Origin: Pedobacter puniceum
GTDB lineage: Bacteria; Bacteroidota; Bacteroidia; Sphingobacteriales; Sphingobacteriaceae
Length of the DNA: 64,000 nt
NCBI RefSeq assembly: GCF_009674685.1
Contig: NZ_WKJI01000005.1
Span: forward strand, 85,444-149,443
Reading direction: 5' to 3'
The notes under the pieces are model-generated. The model searched no databases. It saw only the letters and a list, made by a program, of their open reading frames with translations, and was not told where the DNA came from. Positions 1 to 8,333 of this stretch are shown here, piece after piece (positions within the stretch are counted from its first letter, which is position 1; every line of letters starts with the position of its first letter). A program made the translations under genes and the position numbers.

Positions 1-362
1 ATCAGTTAAGTTGGTATTATAAATCTATGCGGAAACCTAAAACGCATCAAATAAGTTTACATATAGAAGAACTAACAGCGCAAAAAAGGCTTTTAGCCAA
101 TGTTTGGAATTGGGACCCGCAATGGAAAATAGAATGGTGGGCCGATGATAAATACATGGGATTGCTAGAACAAACCAAAGGTTTTGATCCTTTAAGTGTA
201 AAATTATACAAAGGCGATCAATTACCTAAACCACGCTCTTTTGCAGAACCTAGAAGAACAGAACATTTATTTATGGCTCATATCAATCCTGAGGTTAGAA
301 ATATCAAAGTACAAGCAACAGATAGGTTTGGCAATAAATATGAAGAGAAAACTGTAATTTAA
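1..362 (+). CDS. calcineurin-like phosphoesterase, C-terminal end (partial at window edge)
   Basis: The reading frame is open from the left edge to a TAA at 360-362, so this is the 3' end of a longer gene. The residues resemble the small C-terminal beta domain found after the catalytic metallophosphoesterase domain in secreted Bacteroidota phosphoesterases: a Trp-rich stretch (VWNWDPQWKIEWWADD), then AHINPEVRNIKVQATDRFGN near the end. That resemblance is from memory of the family; no catalytic metal-binding motif lies in the visible part. The first in-frame ATG is at 27, but codons before it (ending LSWYYKS) fit the same domain, so it is not the start. The gene is followed at a short distance by a secreted SGNH hydrolase. 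Confidence 0.65.
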   Translation, partial: QLSWYYKSMRKPKTHQISLHIEELTAQKRLLANVWNWDPQWKIEWWADDKYMGLLEQTKGFDPLSVKLYKGDQLPKPRSFAEPRRTEHLFMAHINPEVRNIKVQATDRFGNKYEEKTVI

Positions 363-381
363 ACCTCCTAAATTTAGATAT

Positions 382-1053
382 ATGAAGAAGTTATTATTCT
401 TTAGCCTTGCGCTATTTTTTCTTGTTAACCAAACCCATGCACAAGTTGTAAAGTGGGACTCTACGTATCGCCCTAGCAATTTTGAGCTTAAAGTAGAACA
501 ATTTAAAAGTTACCCAAATGCCCAAACAGATATTGTTTTTTTAGGTAATAGCATTACCGCTGGGGTAGATTGGGTTGAGCTTTTAGGTAACCCAAATATC
601 AAGAACAGAGGTATTTCTGGAGATATTTCTTTTGGTGTTTTAGAAAGATTAAGTGAAGTAACAGAAGGTAAACCAGCTAAGGTTTTTTTGTTAATAGGTA
701 TCAATGATATCTCAAGAAATATTCCTGATAGCTTAATCATCAATAATTATTATAGAATTGTAAAGCAAATCAAAAAGGAGTCTCCGGCAACGAAAATTTA
801 CTTGCAAACGGTGTTTCCTGTAAATAATACTTTTACGCAGTTTAAAAATCATTATAATAAGGATGAACATATTGCTGCTGTTAATGCAGGTTTAAAGAAG
901 TTAGCAGCAGAAGAGAAAGCCACCTTAATAGATACGCATAAAATATTTTTAGATGCCGATGGCCGTATGAAAAAAGAATATACCCATGACGGTTTGCATT
1001 TAAAAGCTGCAGGTTATGCAGTTTGGGCACAATTGCTAAAAAAATATTTATAG
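382..1053 (+). CDS. secreted SGNH/GDSL-type esterase
   Basis: A 223-residue SGNH hydrolase expected to cleave acyl or acetyl esters in the periplasm or outside the cell. A cleavable signal peptide is visible (MKKLLFFSLALFFLVNQTHA, about residues 1-20). The four family blocks are present: GNSITAG with nucleophile Ser57, NRGISGD with oxyanion Gly77, GIND with Asn108, and DGLHL near the C-terminus supplying catalytic Asp203 and His206. Length is normal for the GDSL-like lipase/acylhydrolase family in Bacteroidota, where members often deacetylate sugars. It lies 19 bp downstream of a phosphoesterase gene and is probably cotranscribed with it. A strong intrinsic terminator follows at 1089-1121. 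The substrate cannot be told from sequence. Confidence 0.85.
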   Translation: MKKLLFFSLALFFLVNQTHAQVVKWDSTYRPSNFELKVEQFKSYPNAQTDIVFLGNSITAGVDWVELLGNPNIKNRGISGDISFGVLERLSEVTEGKPAKVFLLIGINDISRNIPDSLIINNYYRIVKQIKKESPATKIYLQTVFPVNNTFTQFKNHYNKDEHIAAVNAGLKKLAAEEKATLIDTHKIFLDADGRMKKEYTHDGLHLKAAGYAVWAQLLKKYL

Positions 1054-1088
1054 TTTATAACACTTAAAGCTTTTTTTTAAAGCTTCTG

Positions 1089-1121
1089 AAACCACACTAA
1101 ATCATATTTAGTGTGGTTTTT
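1089..1121 (+). terminator. intrinsic terminator after the SGNH esterase gene
   Basis: A perfect 14-bp stem (AAACCACACTAAAT paired with ATTTAGTGTGGTTT, loop CAT) spans 1089-1119 and runs into a short T tract. It separates the esterase gene from the 3-keto-glycoside operon that starts at 1232. Confidence 0.8.
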
Positions 1122-1175
1122 ACGTTTATTGGTAAAATCCTAATATAACATATTGTAAAAAATACACTTAGCTCA

Positions 1176-1204
1176 TTGTTTATAGAAATTAAATTTCTAT
1201 ATTC
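1176..1204 (+). promoter_or_regulatory. candidate promoter of the 3-keto-glycoside operon, enclosing a palindrome
   Basis: TTG at 1176-1178 and TATATTC at 1198-1204 are spaced 19 bp apart, resembling the Bacteroidota -33 (TTTG) and -7 (TAnnTTTG) elements. They lie 28 bp before the GMC dehydrogenase start. The spacer is almost entirely a palindrome, TATAGAAATT-A-AATTTCTATA at 1181-1201, which is where a repressor or activator dimer could bind. The promoter call rests on consensus likeness only. Confidence 0.4.
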
Positions 1205-1231
1205 ACTTAACCAATTTTTAATATTAAACGA

Positions 1232-2911
1232 ATGTCAGAACAAAGCTATGATGCCATAGTTATAGGTTCCGGTATATCCGGAGGCTGGGCAGCTAAAGAA
1301 CTCACAGAAAAAGGTCTAAAAACACTTTTACTAGAAAGAGGCAGAAACGTAGAGCATGTAAAAGACTATGAAAATGCCACTAAAGCTCCATGGGAGTTTG
1401 AGCACAGAGGTAGAAGAACGCAAGAAATGATAGACAATTATCCTGTTCTTAAAAGAGATTATGCGCTATCAGAAAAGAACCTAAGTTTTTGGGTTAATGA
1501 GAAAGATGCTCCTTATACAGAAGTAAAACGCTTTGATTGGTATCGGGGATACCATGTAGGCGGCAGATCTTTAATGTGGGGTAGACAATCTTATCGTTGG
1601 AGTGATTTAGATTTTGAAGCCAATGCTAAAGAAGGTATTGCTGTAGACTGGCCAGTTCGTTATAATGAAATTGCTCCTTGGTATAGTTATGTTGAGAAAT
1701 TTGCCGGAATAAGTGGCTCAAAAGAAAATTTGGCTCACTTACCTGATGGCGAGTTCTTACCACCAATGGCATTAAATTGTGTAGAAAAAGATGTGGCAGC
1801 TCGTATCAAACAACAATATAAAGATCAAAGACATATGTTTATTGGTCGTGTAGCTCATGTTACGGCTCCTATTAAAGGTCGTAGCAATTGCCAGTTCAGA
1901 AATAAATGCTCTTTAGGTTGTCCTTTTGGCGCTTATTTCAGTACACAATCCTCCACTTTACCAGCAGCTATGGCAACTGGAAATCTTACGCTTCGTCCGC
2001 ATGCTATCGTTACTAAAATTCTTTATGATAAAGACACCCAAAAAGCTACAGGTGTAGAAATTATAGATGCAGAAACTCATAAAACTTATGAGTATAAAGC
2101 TAAGGTGATTTTCCTTTGTGCATCAACCTTAAACTCTGCTTGGGTATTAATGAACTCTGCAACCGATGTTTGGGAAGGTGGTTTAGGAAGTAGCAGTGGC
2201 GAGCTTGGTCATAACCTGATGGATCATCACTTCAGATTAGGAGCTTCTGGTATTGCAGAGGGCTATGATGATAAATACTATTACGGAAGAAGACCAAACG
2301 GTATTTATGTACCACGTTTTAGAAACATGAATGGCGAGAAAAGAGATTACCTACGTGGCTTCGGCTATCAAGGTGGTGCGGGCAGACAAGGCTGGAACCG
2401 CGAGATAGCAGAGTTAAGCATAGGTGCCGAGTTAAAAGAGGCTTTATTAGAACCTGGCCAATGGACGATGGGTATGACAGCTTTTGGCGAGATTTTACCT
2501 TACCATGAAAATAAAGTTACCCTTGATAAAACTGTAAAAGATAAATGGGGCTTACCCGTTTTAGCTATTGATGCTGAAATAAAAGAGAATGAAATTAAAA
2601 TGCGTAAGGATATGATGGATGACGCTAAAGAAATGCTTGAAAAAGCAGGTCTTAAAGATGTTAAAGCGCATGATAATGGTTACGGTTTTGGTCAAGGTAT
2701 TCATGAAATGGGTACAGCCCGTATGGGTAAAGACCCTAAAACTTCTGTGGTAAATAAGCATAATCAAGTTTGGGATGCTAAAAATGTTTACGTAACAGAT
2801 GGCTCTTTCATGACATCAGGAAGCTGCGTAAATCCATCTTTAACCTATATGGCTTTTACTGCCAGAGCAGTAGACCACGCTGTTTCTGAACTTAAAAAGA
2901 TGAACCTTTAA
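1232..2911 (+). CDS. GMC-type FAD/Fe-S sugar dehydrogenase, large subunit (glucoside 3-dehydrogenase-like)
   Basis: A 559-residue GMC oxidoreductase expected to oxidise the C3 hydroxyl of sugars or glycosides. The FAD-binding GxGxxG motif is at residues 12-17 (GSGISG), VGGRSLMWG is at 109-117, and the C-terminal catalytic pair is probably His491 and Asn534 (HEMGTARMG, CVNPSLTYM). Cys220, Cys226 and Cys230 have the same spacing as the cysteines that hold a [3Fe-4S] cluster in the catalytic subunit of FAD-dependent glucose dehydrogenases, as I recall that family. The protein has no signal peptide of its own; in this family the large subunit is usually co-exported with a Tat-signal small subunit, which is encoded at 4389. 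The cytochrome c at 7213 is a natural electron acceptor. First gene of a ten-gene operon. Confidence 0.85.
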   Translation: MSEQSYDAIVIGSGISGGWAAKELTEKGLKTLLLERGRNVEHVKDYENATKAPWEFEHRGRRTQEMIDNYPVLKRDYALSEKNLSFWVNEKDAPYTEVKRFDWYRGYHVGGRSLMWGRQSYRWSDLDFEANAKEGIAVDWPVRYNEIAPWYSYVEKFAGISGSKENLAHLPDGEFLPPMALNCVEKDVAARIKQQYKDQRHMFIGRVAHVTAPIKGRSNCQFRNKCSLGCPFGAYFSTQSSTLPAAMATGNLTLRPHAIVTKILYDKDTQKATGVEIIDAETHKTYEYKAKVIFLCASTLNSAWVLMNSATDVWEGGLGSSSGELGHNLMDHHFRLGASGIAEGYDDKYYYGRRPNGIYVPRFRNMNGEKRDYLRGFGYQGGAGRQGWNREIAELSIGAELKEALLEPGQWTMGMTAFGEILPYHENKVTLDKTVKDKWGLPVLAIDAEIKENEIKMRKDMMDDAKEMLEKAGLKDVKAHDNGYGFGQGIHEMGTARMGKDPKTSVVNKHNQVWDAKNVYVTDGSFMTSGSCVNPSLTYMAFTARAVDHAVSELKKMNL

Positions 2912-2921
2912 TACCTTAAAC

Positions 2922-4364
2922 ATGGAAAATAAAAGTAATCAACAAAGTAGAAGAAACTTTATTAAATCTGGTGCAATTGCAGCGGTAGCGTTTACTATTG
3001 TACCCAGACATGTTTTGGGTAAAGGTTTTTTAGCTCCTAGTGATAAACTTTATATTGCCGGTGTTGGGGTTGGTGGCAAAGGTTATAGCGATTTAAAAAG
3101 CTTCCATAATTCAGGCAAAGCCGTTATCAATTTCTTGTGCGATGTGGATGATAGAAGAGCATTAAAAGCAAGACAAGATTATCCAACAGCAAAATATTAT
3201 AAAGATTGGCGAGAGCTTTTTGATAAAGAATCAAAAAACTTTGATGCCGTTTGCGTTTCTACACCAGACCATAACCACGCTATCACCACTTTAGCAGCTA
3301 TGCAATTGGGTAAGCATGTTTATGTACAGAAACCGCTTACGCATGATATTTATGAGGCTCGCGTCTTATTAGATGCCGCTAAAAAATATAAAGTAGTTAC
3401 CCAAATGGGTAATCAAGGGGCTTCAGATGATGGAGTTAGGCAAATGCAAGAATGGTTTGATGCTGGTGTAATTGGTAAAGTACATACCGTTTACTGCTGG
3501 ACAAACCGCCCAGTATGGCCGCAAGGTATTCCGTGGCCATCGCAAGCTGCAGAAATTCCAAAAGAGCTAGATTGGGATTTATGGTTAGGCACTGCACCTC
3601 AGAAAAACTATGTAGATAAATTGGTGCCTTTTAACTGGCGTGGCTGGTGGGATTATGGCACTGGAGCACTAGGCGATATGGGTTGCCATTTAATGGAAGG
3701 TCCGTTCACAGTTTTAGGCTTAAATGCAGCAACTTCAGTTGAAGCTAGCGTTGGTTCTGTTTATGTAGATGAGTTTAAACGTGGTTATTTCCCAGAATCT
3801 TGCCCACCTTCTAGCCATGTTATCCTAAACTTCCCAGAAACGGCAAAAAATAAATCGGCAATTAAATTACATTGGATGGATGGCGGTATACAGCCAGAAC
3901 GCCCAGAAGAATTAGGCCCAAATGAAGTATTTGGTGATGGTGGAAACGGGATGTTATTTATAGGTACAAAAGGCAAAATGATGGCGGGTACTTATAACCA
4001 AAACCCTCGTTTATTGCCTACCAGCAAAACTCAGGAAGTAAAAGTTAAACAAAAATACGACAGAGTAACCGGAAGCACCAATGGTCATTATGCACAATGG
4101 GTAGAAGCTTGCTTGGCAGGTTATGGTAACAAAGAACTGAGTTCGCCATTTGAAAAAGCAGTTCCTTTAACAGAAGCTCTTTTAATGGCCAACTTAGCCA
4201 TCAGGTCTTATGATATCAAAACACAAAAGGATGGTAAAGACATTTTTCCAGGCAGAAACATCAAATTACTTTGGGATAATGCGCAAATGCGGGTAACCAA
4301 TTTTGAGGAAGCTAATCAATTTGTAAAAAGAAATTACAGAGCCGGCTGGACGCTAGGTGTTTAA
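2922..4364 (+). CDS. Tat-exported Gfo/Idh/MocA family oxidoreductase
   Basis: A 480-residue NAD(P)-dependent oxidoreductase of the Gfo/Idh/MocA family. A twin-arginine signal is visible at the N-terminus (SRRNFIKSGAIAAVAF, Arg10-Arg11), so it should be folded and exported with bound cofactor. A glycine-rich nucleotide-binding strand follows (GVGVGGKGY). The usual EKP motif appears as QKP (VYVQKPLTHDIYEA), a variant common in the exported Bacteroidota subfamily. The C-terminal half has WWDYGTGALGDMGCHLME, typical of that subfamily. It follows the GMC dehydrogenase by 10 bp, so coupled expression is likely. Its role is probably reduction or redox shuttling of 3-keto sugars; the exact substrate is not evident. 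Confidence 0.8.
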   Translation: MENKSNQQSRRNFIKSGAIAAVAFTIVPRHVLGKGFLAPSDKLYIAGVGVGGKGYSDLKSFHNSGKAVINFLCDVDDRRALKARQDYPTAKYYKDWRELFDKESKNFDAVCVSTPDHNHAITTLAAMQLGKHVYVQKPLTHDIYEARVLLDAAKKYKVVTQMGNQGASDDGVRQMQEWFDAGVIGKVHTVYCWTNRPVWPQGIPWPSQAAEIPKELDWDLWLGTAPQKNYVDKLVPFNWRGWWDYGTGALGDMGCHLMEGPFTVLGLNAATSVEASVGSVYVDEFKRGYFPESCPPSSHVILNFPETAKNKSAIKLHWMDGGIQPERPEELGPNEVFGDGGNGMLFIGTKGKMMAGTYNQNPRLLPTSKTQEVKVKQKYDRVTGSTNGHYAQWVEACLAGYGNKELSSPFEKAVPLTEALLMANLAIRSYDIKTQKDGKDIFPGRNIKLLWDNAQMRVTNFEEANQFVKRNYRAGWTLGV

Positions 4365-4388
4365 TTAAAGACCAAAAACATTAAAATC

Positions 4389-4961
4389 ATGAATAGAAGA
4401 GAAGCCATATCATCAGTAGCCCTGTTATTAGGAGGTACTGTTTTAGGGGCAGAAATTTTCACTTTAACAGGTTGTACTTCATCGCCAAAGCAAATAAATG
4501 ATTTGTTTAATAGCAATGATGTTTTACTGTTAGATGAAATTGCAGAAACCATTATTCCAGAAACCGATACGCCGGGTGCCAAAGCTACTAAAGCAGGCGA
4601 GTTTATGGCCCTAATGGTGAAAGATTGTTATGATAAAGAACATCAAAAAGTTTTCCTCGACGGATTGAAAAACGTTGATGATGAAGCTAAAAAACAATAT
4701 AAAGCAGATTTCCTTTCTTTAGATAAAGACCAGAAAAAAGCTTTATTAACTAATTTAGATAAACAACAAAAAGCGTATCAAGAAACAAAAGAAAAGGAAG
4801 CGCCACCACATTATTTTAGGATGATGAAAGAGCTAACTTTATTGGGTTATTTTACATCAGAAATAGGCGGTAGCAAAGCTTTAACTTATGTAGAAGTACC
4901 AGGCAGATATGACGCTTGTATTCCTTATAAAAAAGGAGACCCTGTTTATCTTACACCATAA
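4389..4961 (+). CDS. gluconate 2-dehydrogenase subunit 3-type small subunit (partner of the GMC dehydrogenase)
   Basis: A 190-residue protein of the gluconate 2-dehydrogenase subunit 3 family. It starts MNRREAISSVALLLGG, a Tat-like signal with Arg3-Arg4, and continues to TLTGC (Cys29), which could be a lipobox. The conserved segment LDEIAETIIPETDTPGAKA is the family hallmark. Small subunits of this type act as hitch-hiker chaperones that carry the cofactor-loaded GMC subunit across the inner membrane; that is family knowledge. The gene lies in the same operon as the GMC subunit but is separated from it by a Gfo/Idh/MocA gene. Confidence 0.8.
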   Translation: MNRREAISSVALLLGGTVLGAEIFTLTGCTSSPKQINDLFNSNDVLLLDEIAETIIPETDTPGAKATKAGEFMALMVKDCYDKEHQKVFLDGLKNVDDEAKKQYKADFLSLDKDQKKALLTNLDKQQKAYQETKEKEAPPHYFRMMKELTLLGYFTSEIGGSKALTYVEVPGRYDACIPYKKGDPVYLTP

Positions 4962-4964
4962 CTT

Positions 4965-6107
4965 ATGAAACAAAAATTAAGATTAGGCATGATAGGTGGC
5001 GGCCCCGATGCTTTTATTGGGGCAGTACACCGTATTGCAGCAAGAATAGACGATTACTATGAATTGGTTTGTGGGGCTTTCAGCAGCTCGGCAGAAAAAT
5101 CTGCTCAAACCGGTGCTTTGTTAGGCTTATCGCCAGAGAGAGCTTATCCATCTTACCAAACACTCATAGAAACAGAAAAAAAATTACCAGAAGACGTGAG
5201 AGTAGAAGTTATCAGTATTGTAACACCAAACCACTTACATTTCGAGCCAGCTAAAATGGCTTTAGAAAATGGTTTTCATGTTATTTTAGATAAACCTATC
5301 ACACTATCTCTTCAAGAAGCATTAGCGTTAGAAAAAATACAGCAGCAAACAGGTAAAAAACTGTTATTAACCCATACTTACACGGGTTATCCTATGGTGA
5401 AGGAAGCTCGTCAGCAAGTTCTGGCGGGTAAACTAGGAGCCATTAGAAAAATCTATGTAGAATATCCGCAAGGCTGGTTAAGTACAGCGGTAGAAAATAA
5501 GCAAGCCGATTGGCGTACAGATCCATCTAAAAGTGGTATTGCTGGTGCCATGGGCGATATTGGTACTCATGCTTTTAACCTTGCCGAGTATGTAAGCGGT
5601 TTAAGTGTTACCAAGCTTTGCGCTGATATTAATACCGTAATTGAGGGTAGAAGGTTAGATGATGACGGCGCCGTTCTACTTAAATTTAATAATGGGGCAA
5701 GCGGGGTTTTAATGGCTACACAAATAGCTGCCGGAGAAGAAAATAACGTTAAAATAAGAGTTTACGGGGAAAAAGGAGGTTTAGAATGGCAACAAGTGGA
5801 CGCTAATTCTTTAGTTATAAAATGGTTAGATGCGCCTGCACAAACCTTCAGAACTGGTGGTGCCTATGTAAGTTCTTTTGCTTCACATAATACACGTACA
5901 CCAGCCGGGCATCCCGAGGGTTATTTAGAAGCTTTTGCTAACTTGTATAGAAATTTTGCTTTAACTGTTTTAGCAGAAATGAACCAGCAGCAGCCGGCAA
6001 AAGAAGCACTTGATTATCCGGGTGTAAAAGAAGGCGTAAGAGGGATGACATTTATAGAAAAAGTTATTGAGTCTGGAAAATCATCCCAGAAATGGATAAA
6101 TTTTTAA
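4965..6107 (+). CDS. Gfo/Idh/MocA family oxidoreductase (cytoplasmic)
   Basis: A 380-residue NAD(P)-dependent sugar oxidoreductase without an export signal. The dinucleotide-binding motif is [12 protein letters not shown] (about residues 8-19), the family EKP-type motif appears as DKP at 109-111, and [16 protein letters not shown] lies in the substrate half. It probably reduces 3-keto sugars, or interconverts keto intermediates, after uptake. That is inferred from its position between the dehydrogenase small subunit (3 bp upstream) and a TIM-barrel isomerase. Unlike the gene at 2922 it is cytoplasmic, so the operon carries an exported and an internal member of the family. Confidence 0.8.
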   Translation: MKQKLRLGMIGGGPDAFIGAVHRIAARIDDYYELVCGAFSSSAEKSAQTGALLGLSPERAYPSYQTLIETEKKLPEDVRVEVISIVTPNHLHFEPAKMALENGFHVILDKPITLSLQEALALEKIQQQTGKKLLLTHTYTGYPMVKEARQQVLAGKLGAIRKIYVEYPQGWLSTAVENKQADWRTDPSKSGIAGAMGDIGTHAFNLAEYVSGLSVTKLCADINTVIEGRRLDDDGAVLLKFNNGASGVLMATQIAAGEENNVKIRVYGEKGGLEWQQVDANSLVIKWLDAPAQTFRTGGAYVSSFASHNTRTPAGHPEGYLEAFANLYRNFALTVLAEMNQQQPAKEALDYPGVKEGVRGMTFIEKVIESGKSSQKWINF

Positions 6108-6149
6108 TGACTTAATACTCACTACGCAATACGCAAATCTCAGATAACA

Positions 6150-7202
6150 ATGAAAACAATAAAAGGACCAGCATTATTTATAGCACAATTTATAGGAGAC
6201 CAAGCGCCTTTTAATAGTTTAGATAGTATTTGTAAATGGGCAAAAGACTTAGGCTTTAAAGGTTTACAATTACCTACAAATGATAGTAGGTTTTTAGACC
6301 TAAAATTAGCAGCAGAAAGTAAAGCTTATGCCGATGAAATCAAAGGAAAAGTAAATGCAGCGGGTTTAGAAATTACCGAACTTTCTACACACCTTCAAGG
6401 GCAGCTAGTGGCGGTTCATCCTGCTTATAACGATTTATTTGACGCCTTTGCACCAGCAGAATTACATAAAAACCCAAAAGCTAGAACTGCTTGGGCAGTA
6501 CAACAACTTAAGTATGCAGCACAAGCATCAAGAAACTTGGGGTTAAACGCTCATGTTACTTTTAGTGGTGCTTTATTATGGCCTTTTGTTTACCCATGGC
6601 CACAACGCCCAGCAGGTTTGGTTGATACAGGTTTTGATGAGTTAGCAAAACGTTGGAAACCTATTTTAGACGTTTTTGATGAAAACGGTGTAGACCTTTG
6701 TTATGAACTTCACCCCGGTGAAGATTTACATGATGGTGTAACTTTTGAAATGTTTTTAGATAAAGTAAATCATCATAAAAGAGCAAATATTTTATATGAT
6801 CCATCGCACTTTGTATTACAGTGTTTAGATTATTTGGCTTTTATTGATATTTACCATGAGCGTATAAAAATGATGCATGTTAAAGATGCAGAGTTTAACC
6901 CAACGGGCAAACAAGGTGTTTATGGCGGCTATCAAAATTGGATAGATAGAGCCGGGCGTTTCCGTTCTTTGGGGGATGGACAGGTGAATTTTAAATCGGT
7001 ATTTAGCAAGTTGGCACAATACAATTACGATGGTTGGGCAATTTTAGAATGGGAGTGCGCTATCAAGCATCCAGAAGATGGAGCTAAAGAAGGGGCAAAA
7101 TTTATTGCAGACCATATCATTAGGGTAACAGAAAAAGCTTTTGATGATTTCGCAGCTTCCGGTGGCGATGCAAATTTTAATAATCAAGTTTTAGGTATAT
7201 AA
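6150..7202 (+). CDS. sugar phosphate isomerase/epimerase family TIM-barrel protein
   Basis: A 350-residue xylose-isomerase-like TIM barrel. Family-typical metal-ligand segments are visible: CYELHPGEDLHDG, ILYDPSHFVLQ and MMHVKDAEF, followed by a late GDGQVNFKSVF strand. No signal peptide is seen, so it is likely cytoplasmic. Members of this family in 3-keto-glycoside operons act as epimerases or as lyases that eliminate the aglycone from 3-keto substrates; which applies here cannot be decided by reading. A 42-bp spacer upstream contains a degenerate ATACTCA-type repeat just before the start. Confidence 0.8.
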   Translation: MKTIKGPALFIAQFIGDQAPFNSLDSICKWAKDLGFKGLQLPTNDSRFLDLKLAAESKAYADEIKGKVNAAGLEITELSTHLQGQLVAVHPAYNDLFDAFAPAELHKNPKARTAWAVQQLKYAAQASRNLGLNAHVTFSGALLWPFVYPWPQRPAGLVDTGFDELAKRWKPILDVFDENGVDLCYELHPGEDLHDGVTFEMFLDKVNHHKRANILYDPSHFVLQCLDYLAFIDIYHERIKMMHVKDAEFNPTGKQGVYGGYQNWIDRAGRFRSLGDGQVNFKSVFSKLAQYNYDGWAILEWECAIKHPEDGAKEGAKFIADHIIRVTEKAFDDFAASGGDANFNNQVLGI

Positions 7203-7212
7203 CAATATAATT

Positions 7213-7608
7213 ATGAAAATCAGCAAAGTATTAAGTTTAAGTATTCTTGCAGTTAGTTTATGGGCTTGTGGTGGTGGTCAGCAAAATACAGAAAGTACAA
7301 GTTCAGAAACTTCAACAGTGGCAGAAAGTGCAGCAGCACCAGCGGCAGAAGAACCCAAGGGCAAGCAATTAATAGCACAATCAGATTGTTTAGGTTGCCA
7401 TAAAGAACAACAAAAATTAGTAGGGCCATCTTATGCAGATGTAGCTGCAAAATATGAAGCTACGCCAGAAAATATTACTATGCTTGCTGGTAAAATTATC
7501 AACGGCGGACAAGGAAATTGGGGAGAAGTTCCAATGTCTGCTCATCCACAAATTAGCCAGGCTGATGCCGAAGAAATGGTCAAGTATATCTTAACAATTA
7601 AGAAATAA
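7213..7608 (+). CDS. c-type cytochrome lipoprotein (electron acceptor of the dehydrogenase)
   Basis: A 131-residue small cytochrome c. The N-terminus is a lipoprotein signal ending SLWAC (Cys19), followed by a Ser/Ala/Glu-rich linker to about residue 48. The haem site is CLGCH at 59-63, and Met108 in EVPMSAHP is the probable sixth ligand, as in cytochromes c551/c552. It should sit at the periplasmic face of a membrane and accept electrons from the FAD/Fe-S dehydrogenase encoded at 1232. Its stop codon overlaps the next start by one base (TAATG), a sign of translational coupling. Confidence 0.88.
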   Translation: MKISKVLSLSILAVSLWACGGGQQNTESTSSETSTVAESAAAPAAEEPKGKQLIAQSDCLGCHKEQQKLVGPSYADVAAKYEATPENITMLAGKIINGGQGNWGEVPMSAHPQISQADAEEMVKYILTIKK

Positions 7609-8297
7609 TGAGAAGTATTTTAACCTGCATGTTGGTGTTATTGGTAACGCTATCATGCAAATCGCAAAAAGTAAAAGCCAATAAAGGTTGGGAAAACTTA
7701 TTGGCAAACGGAACACAAGATTGGCATACTTACGGCAAAGCAGAAACAGGTTCTGCATGGACGATAGAAGATGGAGTTCTCCATTTTAAACCAGTTGCAG
7801 ATAGAGCTCAACGCGGAGACTTAGCTACCGATAAAGATTACGCAAACTTCCATTTAAAACTAGAGTGGAAAGTGGCAAAAAATGCTAATAGCGGCATTAT
7901 GTTTAATGTATTTGAGGATGCTAAGAAATATCCACAACCTTATTTAACTGGCCCAGAAATGCAGGTTTTAGATAATGATGGGCATCCGGATGCTAAAATA
8001 TTTAAACACAGAGCTGGAGATTTATACGATTTAATTCCTTGCAGCAAAGAAACAGTAAAACCAGCAGGCGAGTGGAATAAGGCAGAAATTATAAGCAATA
8101 ATGGCAAGTTAGAATTTTATTTAAACGGAGTTAAAGTTGTTTCTACAACCATGTGGGATGAGGCTTGGAATAAAATGGTAGCTGCTAGTAAGTTTAAAAC
8201 TATGCCTGATTTTGGAAAATTTAAATCAGGAAAAATTGTATTACAAGACCATGGCGATGAAGTTTGGTTTAAAAACATCATGATAAAAGCACTTTAA
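7608..8297 (+). CDS. DUF1080 / 3-keto-disaccharide hydrolase family lipoprotein
   Basis: A 229-residue protein of the DUF1080 family, now regarded as 3-keto-glycoside hydrolases with a concanavalin-like fold. An N-terminal lipoprotein signal ends LVTLSC (Cys17). Family features include WENLLANGTQDWHTYG at the start of the domain, YANFHLKLEWKVAKNANSG and the GPEMQVLDNDGHPDA region, with EVWFKNIMIK closing the last strand. In this pathway the enzyme would split the 3-keto-glycoside made by the GMC dehydrogenase at the cell surface or in the periplasm. It is translationally coupled to the cytochrome gene. Confidence 0.85.
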   Translation: MRSILTCMLVLLVTLSCKSQKVKANKGWENLLANGTQDWHTYGKAETGSAWTIEDGVLHFKPVADRAQRGDLATDKDYANFHLKLEWKVAKNANSGIMFNVFEDAKKYPQPYLTGPEMQVLDNDGHPDAKIFKHRAGDLYDLIPCSKETVKPAGEWNKAEIISNNGKLEFYLNGVKVVSTTMWDEAWNKMVAASKFKTMPDFGKFKSGKIVLQDHGDEVWFKNIMIKAL

Positions 8298-8333
8298 TAC
8301 CAACCAACCAATTATAACCTAACCCAATTTTAA

